Source: an uncultured Hyphomicrobiales bacterium
Lineage (GTDB): Bacteria; Pseudomonadota; Alphaproteobacteria; Rhizobiales; Xanthobacteraceae
NCBI GenBank assembly: GCA_903878085.1
Contig: CAIRGJ010000047.1
Span: 62,001-126,000 of the forward strand
Length of the DNA: 64,000 nt
Reading direction: 5' to 3'
In this document: positions 7,864 to 15,508 of the stretch, one piece after another
How positions within the stretch are numbered: the stretch's first letter is position 1
Layout: each line of letters opens with the position of its first letter
Notes under the pieces: model-generated
Databases searched by the model: none
The model's input: only the letters and a program-made list of their open reading frames with translations
Told to the model about the DNA's origin: nothing
Program-made: the position numbers and the translations under genes

Positions 7864-9402
7864 TTGCTGCAGCGCCATTACCCTGTCGTCATCGCCGGCG
7901 GCGGCCCAACCGGGCTGACGCTGGCCAATTTGCTCGGCGTCTATGGCGTCGAGTGCCTGCTGCTGGAGCGCAACGCCGCCACGGTGCACGAGCCGCGCGC
8001 GGTGTCGATCGACGACGAATCGCTGCGCACCATGCAGGCCGCCGGCCTTGTCGATGAGGTGATGTCGCAAACCGTCGCCGGTTACGGCTCGCATTATTAT
8101 TCGTCCGCCGGGCGCTGCTTCGCCAAAGTGCAGCCGACCGAACAGCCGTTCGGCTTTCCGCGCCGCAATGCGTTCCGCCAGCCGATTCTGGAGCGGCAAT
8201 TGAGCGATGCGCTCGACCGCTTTCCGCATGTCACCGCCGCATTTCGTCACGAATTGACCTCGTTCGAACAAGCGTCCGACGGCGTGCTGGTGCGCGTGCG
8301 CGATCCTTGGGGCGGCGCCGTCGAGTTGGGCTGCGATTATCTGGTGGCCTGCGACGGCGCCTCGAGCCCGGTGCGCAAGGCGCTCGGCATCGGCATGAGC
8401 GGCTCGACCTTCCGCGAGCGCTGGCTGATCGTCGATCTGGAAAATTCACCGAGCGCGTCGCCGCACACCAAGGTGTTTTCCAATCCGATACGGCCGTGTA
8501 TCGCATTGCCGGGACCGGACAACACCCGCCGCTATGAGTTCATGCTGCACGACCGCGAGACCGATGCGGCAATGCTGGCGCCAAAGATGGTCGAGCATCT
8601 GCTGCGGACCCACGATGCCGCGCCGCAGAGCCGCATTGTGCGCAAGACGGTCTACACCTTTCACGCCCGGCTGGCGGAGCAATGGTCCAAGGACCGCGTG
8701 TTTCTCGCCGGCGACGCCGCGCATCTGACGCCGCCCTTTGCCGGGCAGGGCATGAACAGCGGCCTGCGCGACGCCAACAATCTGGCCTGGAAGCTTGCCG
8801 CCGTGACGCGCGGGCAGCTCGGGCCGAAGCTGCTGGCAAGTTACGAGCCGGAACGCCGCGATCACGCCTGGGCCATGATCGAATTCGCGCTCAACATCGG
8901 GCGGGTGCTGGCGCCGCCCAACGCGGTGGCTGCCTGGGCGATCGAAACTTTGTTCCGCGTGCTGTCGCTGGTGCCGGAGGCGCGCGACTACATTGCGCAG
9001 ATGAAGTTCAAGCCGCCGCCGCGTTTTGCCCAGGGCTTTCTGGTACCGGACGGCCAGAGCGTGCGGCAGACGCTGGTCGGCCGGCTGTTCCCGCAGCCGC
9101 GCGTCAGGGACGCGAATGCCCGCGAGGTCTTGCTCGACGATACGCTGGGGCCGGGCTTTGCGCTGGTGGTGCGCAGTCCGCGCGCCGAGGCGGTATCGGC
9201 GATGCTTAGCCGCGAGCCGTGGACCAGGCTCGGTGCGCGCGTCGTCACGCTGCCGCTCGATAGTGGCGGCCCGCGGCTTGGCCGTTTCAACGACCACGTC
9301 TTCCTGCTGCGGCCGGATCGTTATGTCGCGGCCTGCTTGCGGGTGGACGAGCTGGAGCAGGGCGCGGAGAAGGTGCGCGGACTGGTCGCCGCGACGTTCT
9401 AG
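7864..9402 (+). CDS. FAD-dependent aromatic hydroxylase, MhpA/PheA-like
   Basis: The 512-residue class A flavin monooxygenase has the FAD motif G-G-G-P-T-G (12-17), the DG motif C-D-G-A-S-S (about 161-166) and the FAD-ribityl GD motif G-D-A-A-H-L-T-P-P (about 283-291). The last is followed by GQGMNSGLRDANNLAWKL. This pattern is typical of 3-(3-hydroxyphenyl)propionate hydroxylase and related phenol hydroxylases, which add a hydroxyl ortho to a phenolic group with NADH and O2. The only fitting start is TTG at 7864; no in-frame ATG lies between the family A repeat and the FAD motif. The stop abuts the stop of the convergent luciferase-like gene. Confidence 0.88.
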   Translation: MLQRHYPVVIAGGGPTGLTLANLLGVYGVECLLLERNAATVHEPRAVSIDDESLRTMQAAGLVDEVMSQTVAGYGSHYYSSAGRCFAKVQPTEQPFGFPRRNAFRQPILERQLSDALDRFPHVTAAFRHELTSFEQASDGVLVRVRDPWGGAVELGCDYLVACDGASSPVRKALGIGMSGSTFRERWLIVDLENSPSASPHTKVFSNPIRPCIALPGPDNTRRYEFMLHDRETDAAMLAPKMVEHLLRTHDAAPQSRIVRKTVYTFHARLAEQWSKDRVFLAGDAAHLTPPFAGQGMNSGLRDANNLAWKLAAVTRGQLGPKLLASYEPERRDHAWAMIEFALNIGRVLAPPNAVAAWAIETLFRVLSLVPEARDYIAQMKFKPPPRFAQGFLVPDGQSVRQTLVGRLFPQPRVRDANAREVLLDDTLGPGFALVVRSPRAEAVSAMLSREPWTRLGARVVTLPLDSGGPRLGRFNDHVFLLRPDRYVAACLRVDELEQGAEKVRGLVAATF

Positions 9403-10521
9403 CTACTCCGCCACCGCGCTCGCCGTCTTACCGATCGCCGCGTTGACGCGCGGCATCACCTCTTCGGCCATCAGCTGCATCGAGCGTTTGCCCAGCGCCG
9501 GATAGACCCACTCCATGCCGGCATAGACCAGTTCGCCGAAATCGCCGGTGTCCTCGCGCATCTTGAGGATCTCGTCGACCACCTTGTTGACGGTGCCGTG
9601 GATGACACAGTTGTCCATGATGTAGTCATGGGTGATTTCGTCGTCCGGCTGTTCCTTGTATTTCTTGAACACGTAGACCCGGCCGCCGCGCCGCATCTTG
9701 GCGCCCATCTGCTCGAAATAGAAACGATAGGGGCTGTTGGCGTCGTCGCGGCCGTAACGCTGCGCGGTCTTGTCGTCGTCGGCGACGAAGATGGTGCGCG
9801 CCACGCGCCAGTCCTTGACGTCGGCTTTGGCGCCGGCCTCGGCCTTGCCCTTGGCGTAGTTGGTCCAGTGCGATTTGAGATGGTTCGGCAGCAGGAAGTT
9901 CGCCGACAACGGATGGAAGTCGCGCTTGCCCATCAGGACGACACCCGGCGAAAACGGCGCCACCACGGTGCCGACGATTTCCGGCCGCGGCTTCTGGAAC
10001 GGCTTGCCCATGATGCCGACGCCGAGCTCGAACGCTGCGGTGCGGGCGGTCGAAACCTTGAAGCGGTTGCCCCGAAAATCGATGTTGTAGGGCGGATCGC
10101 GCTCCCAGATCGCGAGAATGACGTCGATGGCCTCGGCGAAGATCTTGTTGCGGTCTTCGTCGAGAATGCCGAGCGCCTCGGCGTCGGAGGTCAAGGCGCC
10201 GGCGCTGATGCCGAAAATGAAACGGCCCTTGGACAGGTGATCGAACATCGCGGCGTTGGCCGCGACGACGACCGGATGGACCTGCGACAGATTGGTGGTG
10301 CCGGTAGCCAGCTTGATGGTCTTGGTGTCGGAGATCAGGGTGGCGAGAAACAGCGAGCTGCTGGTGATGGTTTCGCAGGCGTCGGTGAGATGCTCGCCGA
10401 CAAAGGCGTCGTGGAAGCCGAGCTTGTCGCACAGGATGATCTGCTCGCGGTCCTCCTGAAGCGTCTCCGTCCAGCTCCGGCCCATCGGGTGCACCGGCAT
10501 CGTGAAGTAGCCCAAACGCAT
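9403..10521 (-). CDS. LLM-class (luciferase-like) flavin-dependent oxidoreductase
   Basis: The 372-residue TIM-barrel flavoenzyme begins MRLGYFTMPVHPMGRSW and contains family blocks GFHDAFVGEHL, IKLATGTTNLSQVHPVVVAA and GRFIFGISAGAL. Members use reduced FMN from a partner reductase for oxygenation of alkanes, sulfonates or chelators, or use F420. The subtype with EHLTDACETI and a long C-terminal region resembles limonene/alkanal-type monooxygenases. It is convergent with the aromatic hydroxylase, with the two stop codons directly adjacent and no room for a terminator. The substrate is unknown. Confidence 0.85.
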   Translation of the reverse strand: MRLGYFTMPVHPMGRSWTETLQEDREQIILCDKLGFHDAFVGEHLTDACETITSSSLFLATLISDTKTIKLATGTTNLSQVHPVVVAANAAMFDHLSKGRFIFGISAGALTSDAEALGILDEDRNKIFAEAIDVILAIWERDPPYNIDFRGNRFKVSTARTAAFELGVGIMGKPFQKPRPEIVGTVVAPFSPGVVLMGKRDFHPLSANFLLPNHLKSHWTNYAKGKAEAGAKADVKDWRVARTIFVADDDKTAQRYGRDDANSPYRFYFEQMGAKMRRGGRVYVFKKYKEQPDDEITHDYIMDNCVIHGTVNKVVDEILKMREDTGDFGELVYAGMEWVYPALGKRSMQLMAEEVMPRVNAAIGKTASAVAE

Positions 10522-10549
10522 TGTCGTCTCCGCCCCTGCTCTTGCGCCC

Positions 10550-10590
10550 GCAAACTAGCGCATGATGCCGAAATAGGAACGCTTTTCCTT
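10550..10590. repeat. Degenerate half copy of the family A repeat
   Basis: The sequence CAAACTAGCGCATGATGCCGAAAT shares its first 15 bases with the left edge of copy 2 (6017 onward) but loses the right half. It lies upstream of the luciferase-like gene. The rest of the 10522-10776 gap shows nothing recognisable apart from the ribosome site of the next gene. Confidence 0.4.
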
Positions 10591-10776
10591 GATCGGCCGC
10601 AATTTTGAGAGCGTGAAAATCCGCACTGCCGCAAGGCTTTGTTGACGGCGATGCGCCGGCGTCCCGCGAGTTGTACCCAATGTACCCACAGCCCTGGCGA
10701 CCCCGGTTTCGGGTCGGCGCGGCAACGGATTAGGTTGAGCCCGATACGCGACCGATTCGGTTCCGGAGGTTCCGCC

Positions 10777-11421
10777 ATGATGCGCTGGTTTCACGCTTTG
10801 ATGCCGAAGGAGGAGCGCTTCTTCGAGCTTTTCGCCCGCCATTCAAAGGCGGTGCTGGCGGGCGCCGAGGCCTTGCGCGCCATGCTGGAGGGCGGCGACG
10901 CCGTCCAGGGCAACTATCAGATCGTGATGGACCGCGAGCAGGACGCCGACGACGTCACCCGCGAGGTGCTGATCGCGGTGCGCCGCACTTTCATCACGCC
11001 GTTCGATCGCGGCAATATCCGCGGCCTGATCACCTCGATGGACGACACCATCGACCAGATGCAGAAGACCGCCAAGGGCGTCAAGCTGTTCGACGTCGCC
11101 GAATTCACGCCGGAGATGAAGAGCATGGCGGACGCCATCGTGAAGTGTGCGCAGCTGATGCAGGAGGCCGTGCCGCTGCTGCGCTCGATCAGTACGCACG
11201 CCGTCCGTATCAGCGACCTGACCGCGCAGATGTCGGCGCTCGAAGGCCGCGCCGACGAGCTGCACGATATCGGCCTCAAGGCGCTCTATCAGACCAGCGG
11301 CAAGACCAATTCGATGGCCTTCTTCATCGGCCATGAAATCTACGATCACCTCGAGAAGGTCGTGGACCGTTTCGACGACGTCGCCAACGAGCTGCACGGC
11401 ATCGTCATCGAGCACGTTTAA
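10777..11421 (+). CDS. DUF47 (PhoU-like) family protein partnering a Pit transporter
   Basis: The 214-residue all-helical protein starts at an ATG 7 nt after a strong GGAGG site; the open frame further upstream is not used. The N-terminus MMRWFHALMPKEERFFELF and the later segments FDRGNIRGLI and MDDTIDQMQ are characteristic of DUF47/COG1392. These are PhoU relatives almost always encoded beside low-affinity phosphate (Pit) transporters and thought to control them. Here the pit gene follows 24 nt downstream on the same strand, so the two form an operon. It has no signal peptide and is cytoplasmic. Confidence 0.92.
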   Translation: MMRWFHALMPKEERFFELFARHSKAVLAGAEALRAMLEGGDAVQGNYQIVMDREQDADDVTREVLIAVRRTFITPFDRGNIRGLITSMDDTIDQMQKTAKGVKLFDVAEFTPEMKSMADAIVKCAQLMQEAVPLLRSISTHAVRISDLTAQMSALEGRADELHDIGLKALYQTSGKTNSMAFFIGHEIYDHLEKVVDRFDDVANELHGIVIEHV

Positions 11422-11445
11422 GAGTTTTCCCGGAGACGAACGATC

Positions 11446-12450
11446 ATGGATGCCGTGCTGTCTTTGCCGGTCCTGTTCGGCCTGATCGCGGTCGCGCTGG
11501 CGTTCGATTTCCTGAACGGCCTGCACGACGCGGCCAACTCGATCGCGACCATCGTCTCGACCCGGGTGCTGCGGCCGCAATACGCCGTGGCCTGGGCGGC
11601 GTTCTTCAATTTCATTGCCTTTTTGTTTTTCGGCCTGCACGTCGCCAATACGCTCGGCACCGGCATCATCGAGGCGTCCGTGATCGACCCCTGCGTGGTG
11701 TTCGGCGCGCTGATGGGCGCCATCCTGTGGAACCTGATCACCTGGGGCCTCGGCATTCCGTCGAGCTCCTCGCACGCGCTGGTCGGCGGCCTGGTTGGCG
11801 CCGGCATGGCCAAGGCCGGCGTCTCGGCCATCGTCTGGCATGGCCTGGTCCCGACCACCGCCGCGATCGTGGCGTCGCCGCTGCTCGGATTTATCCTGGC
11901 GATCTTGCTGGTGCTGGGGCTGTCGTGGCTCTTGATGCGCCGGACGCCGTTCGCGGTCGACCGCAACTTCCGGCATCTGCAGTTTATCTCCGCCTCGCTG
12001 TATTCGCTCGGCCACGGCGGCAACGACGCGCAGAAGACCATGGGCATCATCGCCGTGCTGCTCTATTCGCAGGGCCAACTGGGCGGCGAATTCCACGTGC
12101 CGTTCTGGGTGGTTATCTCTTGCCAGGTGGCGATGGCGCTGGGCACGCTGATCGGCGGCTGGCGCATCGTGCGCACCATGGGCTCCAAGATCACGCGGCT
12201 GACGCCGATGCAGGGCTTCTGCGCGGAAACCGGCGGCGCCATCACGCTGTTCGCCGCCACTTGGCTCGGCATTCCAGTGTCGACCACCCACACCATCACC
12301 GGCGCGATCATCGGCGTCGGCGCTGCGCGCCGGATGTCGGCGGTGCGCTGGGGTGTGGCCAATAACATTGTCGTCGCCTGGATCATCACGATCCCGGCCA
12401 GCGCCGCCATCGCCGCGGTGTTTTATGGGCTGAGCGGGTTGCTGGGCTGA
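11446..12450 (+). CDS. pit: Low-affinity inorganic phosphate transporter, Pit family
   Basis: The 334-residue polytopic membrane protein carries the duplicated Pit signature. FDFLNGLHDAANSIATIVSTRV is in the N-terminal half, and GHGGNDAQKTMGII with IPVSTTHTITGAIIGVG in the C-terminal half. These form the PD001131-type repeats of PiT transporters, which take up metal-phosphate using the proton gradient. About nine or ten membrane segments are visible. It follows a DUF47 regulator gene, as is usual for the family. The TGA stop forms a TGATCA palindrome with the stop of the convergent chemoreceptor-like gene, so the two genes share no spacer. Confidence 0.93.
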   Translation: MDAVLSLPVLFGLIAVALAFDFLNGLHDAANSIATIVSTRVLRPQYAVAWAAFFNFIAFLFFGLHVANTLGTGIIEASVIDPCVVFGALMGAILWNLITWGLGIPSSSSHALVGGLVGAGMAKAGVSAIVWHGLVPTTAAIVASPLLGFILAILLVLGLSWLLMRRTPFAVDRNFRHLQFISASLYSLGHGGNDAQKTMGIIAVLLYSQGQLGGEFHVPFWVVISCQVAMALGTLIGGWRIVRTMGSKITRLTPMQGFCAETGGAITLFAATWLGIPVSTTHTITGAIIGVGAARRMSAVRWGVANNIVVAWIITIPASAAIAAVFYGLSGLLG

Positions 12451-13896
12451 TCAGGCCGCGACGCGCGCGAGGAAGCCCTCGACCTCGTGGCGCAATTCAG
12501 CCGCGGCGGCTTCGACCTCCTGCGACGCGGTCAGCACGCTCTGCGCCGACTGCCGCGTCTCGGTCGCGGCGCCGGCGACGTCGGCAAGCACCGAAACCAC
12601 CAGCTTGGCGCCTTCCGACGCGCCGGCGACGTTATGCGAAATCTCGGCGGTGGCGGCGCTTTGCTGTTCGACCGCGCCGGAGACCGCGTTGGCGTAGCCG
12701 TCGATCTCCTCCATGCGGGCCGCAATGCGGCCGATCGCCGACACCGCGCCGCCGGTCGCGCCCTGCACCGACGTGATCAGCGTCGCGATATCCTCGGTCG
12801 CCTTGGCGGTCTGCACCGCCAGCGATTTGACTTCCGACGCCACCACCGCGAAGCCGCGGCCGGCATCGCCGGCGCGCGCGGCCTCGATGGTGGCGTTGAG
12901 CGCCAGCAAATTGGTTTGGCCGGCGATGGAGCGGATCAGCTTGATGACGTCGCCGATCTTCTGCGCGGCTTTCGCCAGCGCATCGATCTGGCCATTGGTG
13001 CTCTTGGCTTCGTCGACCGCGGCGCGCACGACGCCGGTGGCCAGGTTGAGCTGGCTGCCGATCTCGGCGATCGAGCCGCTGAGCTGGTCGGCGGCGATCG
13101 CCGCGGTTTCGACATTCACCGAAGCTTCATTCGAGGCCGACACCGCGCTCTCGGCGCCTTTCGAGGTACGCGCGGAATTGCCGAGCAGCGTGGCGGCGGT
13201 GGTGCGCATCGCCAGCGCGCCTTCGGTCACCATGCGCAGATGATCCTCGACGCGCTGACGGAACGCGACGATCGCCTGATCGATCATGGCGCGCTGCTGC
13301 TGCTGCTGGTTCATCGCGGCGCGCTCGCGCTCGGCGTCGCGCCGGTCGGTGATGTCCTCGTGGCTGCCGACCCAGCCGCCCTGCGGCATCGCGCGGTTGA
13401 TGACGGAGATAATCCGTCCTTCCGTGGATTTCACTTCGGCGGTCGTGATCTTGCCTTGCGCCATCGAGGCGACCAGCTCGCGCCGGTACTCGTCAGGATT
13501 GCGCAGGAAGGTGCCGTTCGTAGCGCGGTATTTGAGCATCTCCGCTATCGACACGCCGGGTGCGCTGACCTCGGGAGAAAGCTTGTAGAGCTCGATGTAA
13601 CGTTGGTTGCAAATAACCAGGCGCTCGTTCTTATCGAACATGCACAGGCCCTGCGACATGTTGTTGAGAGCCACCGCCATGAGAACGTTCTTGGTGCGAA
13701 TGCGGCGGGCCATGACGAGCGCCGTCAGCGCCATTGCCGCCATCGTCATCAAGACGGCCGTGAGGACTGCGATCAAGTGTGTGGACGGCGTGAGAAATTC
13801 GAATATGGCGAAACTCGCCACGAACGCCGCGGCTCCGACCAGTGTGATGGGCCGCCGGTCATGGTGGTGGCCGCGTGCAGAATTGGCGTCATTCAT
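12451..13896 (-). CDS. Membrane-anchored PAS plus methyl-accepting chemotaxis signalling protein
   Basis: The 481-residue protein has two N-terminal membrane segments (about 17-35 and 41-62) with no large periplasmic domain. A PAS domain follows (about 70-190; [19 protein letters not shown], then [17 protein letters not shown]), then a Gln-rich linker and a C-terminal MCP signalling domain (about 220-480). The kinase-coupling tip reads [20 protein letters not shown] followed by [11 protein letters not shown], as in classical receptors. It probably senses a cytoplasmic or membrane cue such as redox state through PAS and feeds a CheA array or an Acf-like pathway. No che genes are nearby. Confidence 0.9.
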   Translation of the reverse strand: MNDANSARGHHHDRRPITLVGAAAFVASFAIFEFLTPSTHLIAVLTAVLMTMAAMALTALVMARRIRTKNVLMAVALNNMSQGLCMFDKNERLVICNQRYIELYKLSPEVSAPGVSIAEMLKYRATNGTFLRNPDEYRRELVASMAQGKITTAEVKSTEGRIISVINRAMPQGGWVGSHEDITDRRDAERERAAMNQQQQQRAMIDQAIVAFRQRVEDHLRMVTEGALAMRTTAATLLGNSARTSKGAESAVSASNEASVNVETAAIAADQLSGSIAEIGSQLNLATGVVRAAVDEAKSTNGQIDALAKAAQKIGDVIKLIRSIAGQTNLLALNATIEAARAGDAGRGFAVVASEVKSLAVQTAKATEDIATLITSVQGATGGAVSAIGRIAARMEEIDGYANAVSGAVEQQSAATAEISHNVAGASEGAKLVVSVLADVAGAATETRQSAQSVLTASQEVEAAAAELRHEVEGFLARVAA

Positions 13897-14000
13897 GTGG
13901 TGAATCCGGGCCAGGCAAAGCTATTCCCCAACCGGTTGTTTTGCGGTTAATGTCGGGTCACCAAGTTGTAAATAAAATATAAAAAGGCGGGGGATCAGAG

Positions 14001-14981
14001 ATGCGGGGAGTGCGGCCGGTCTGGATTTGTGGGGTTTTGCTGACGTTATTCGTGCCGAACCTGGCCCAGGCGCAAGCCGACTATCCGTCCAAGCCGGTTC
14101 ACGTCATCGTCGGCTTCGGGCCGGGCTCCGCCGCCGATCTGACGGCGCGCGTGGTGGCGCAGCGGCTGTCGACGACGCTGGGCCAGCCATTTCTGGTGGA
14201 AATCAAGCCCGGCGGCGGCAGCACGATAGCCGCCGAGCAGGTCGCACGTGCGCCGAAGGACGGCTACACGCTGTTCATCGGAACGGTGGCCGTCATCATC
14301 AACGGTTTGCTGCAGGCCAACCCGCGGGTCAATCTGGCCACCGACTTTGCGCCGATCGCCTTGGCGACCTCGTCGCCGAACATCCTGGTGGTCAATCCCG
14401 CCACCGGCGTCACCAACGTGAAGGAATTGATCGCGCTGGCGAAGTCGAAGCCCGGGCAATTGAACTTCGGTACATCCGGTTTCGGCACCTCGCCGCATCT
14501 GACCGGCGAGTTGTTCAATCTCATGGCCGGCACCGAGATCGTGAGCGTGCATTATCAGGGCAGCGCCCAGGCGCTCACCGACCTGCTCGGCGGCCGCATC
14601 CAGGTCATGTTCTCGCCGGCTTCGACCGTGCTGTCGCAAGCGGAGGCGGGTCAACTCCGCGCGCTCGCCACCTCCGAGCTCACGCGCACCGCGGCAGCGC
14701 CGAAGCTGCCGACCGTCGCCGAATCGGGTCTACCCGGTTTCAACACCAGCCTGTGGTTCGGCGTGGTGGCGCCGGCCGGGACGCCGCGCGCCATCGTCGA
14801 CAAGCTCGCGGGCGCGATCAACGAGGCGCTCAAGAACGAGGATGTCGTCAAGCCGCTGGTCGCAGCCGGGCTCGATGTCAAAGGCGGCACGCCCGACGAA
14901 TTTGCCGCCTACATCGCCAGCGAAACGGAAAAATACAGCAGCGTCGTCACCGCCGGCGGGCTGCGCGGTAAAGGACCCTAA
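14001..14981 (+). CDS. Bug-family (TctC-type) periplasmic solute receptor
   Basis: The 326-residue product has a signal peptide (about 1-26, ...NLAQAQ) followed by the Bug/TctC opening YPSKPVHVIVGFGPGSAADL. The later family blocks IAAEQVARAPKDGYTLFIG and LNFGTSGFGTSPHL are present. Bug proteins bind carboxylates or related small molecules for tripartite tricarboxylate transporters, and many are orphans without TctA/TctB, as here. It is preceded by an AT-rich stretch (13967-13986) that may hold the promoter. It is followed 3 nt later by a GlcG-like gene and then a molybdenum hydroxylase, probably as one operon. Confidence 0.93.
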   Translation: MRGVRPVWICGVLLTLFVPNLAQAQADYPSKPVHVIVGFGPGSAADLTARVVAQRLSTTLGQPFLVEIKPGGGSTIAAEQVARAPKDGYTLFIGTVAVIINGLLQANPRVNLATDFAPIALATSSPNILVVNPATGVTNVKELIALAKSKPGQLNFGTSGFGTSPHLTGELFNLMAGTEIVSVHYQGSAQALTDLLGGRIQVMFSPASTVLSQAEAGQLRALATSELTRTAAAPKLPTVAESGLPGFNTSLWFGVVAPAGTPRAIVDKLAGAINEALKNEDVVKPLVAAGLDVKGGTPDEFAAYIASETEKYSSVVTAGGLRGKGP

Positions 14982-14984
14982 GCG

Positions 14985-15506
14985 ATGACGAAACTGCGCG
15001 CGGTCGAGTGCCGCGAATTCATCAAGGCGGTGATCGAGAAGGCCGACGAGATGGGCGTGCCGGTGTCGATCGCCGTGGTCGGCCCGGAAGGTCATCTGAT
15101 CGCGCTCGAACGCATGGACGACGCCGGCTTCATCACGCCCGACACCGCCATCGCCAAGGCCTATACGGTGGCCGCGTTCCGCTCGATGAGCCCGCGCTTT
15201 CCGGACGGGCTGACGATCCAGCACTGGTTCAAGGAGCGCAATCCGCAACTGCTGATCGGGCTCGCCGCGCTCACCAACGGCAAGATCGCGGCGTCGGGCG
15301 GCGGCGCGCCGGTGTTTCGCGGGCCTGAGATGGTCGGCGCTTACGGCATTTCCGGCGGCACTTCGCAGCAGGACGAGGTGATGGCGCAATATGCCCGGGC
15401 CAAAGTCGGCTGGGCGCATGAGTCCAGTGTCGAGCCGAACGACGAGGTGAAGAAGCACATCAACGAGCTCTACGCCAAAGCCGGCATCACCGACCGCAAG
15501 CTCTAG
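14985..15506 (+). CDS. GlcG/HbpS-family (DUF336) protein
   Basis: The 173-residue product has the GlcG/HbpS pattern. An N-terminal helix is followed by VPVSIAVVGPEGHLIALERMD, then TAIAKAYTVAAF, and finally GGGAPVF and AYGISGGTSQQDE. Members bind heme or act in glycolate or diol metabolism; for most the role is unsettled. The gene is 3 nt from the Bug receptor before it and 2 nt from the molybdenum hydroxylase after it, so an operon is nearly certain. This arrangement suggests an accessory role to the hydroxylase or its substrate uptake (inference). It is cytoplasmic, with no signal peptide. Confidence 0.85.
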   Translation: MTKLRAVECREFIKAVIEKADEMGVPVSIAVVGPEGHLIALERMDDAGFITPDTAIAKAYTVAAFRSMSPRFPDGLTIQHWFKERNPQLLIGLAALTNGKIAASGGGAPVFRGPEMVGAYGISGGTSQQDEVMAQYARAKVGWAHESSVEPNDEVKKHINELYAKAGITDRKL

Positions 15507-15508
15507 GA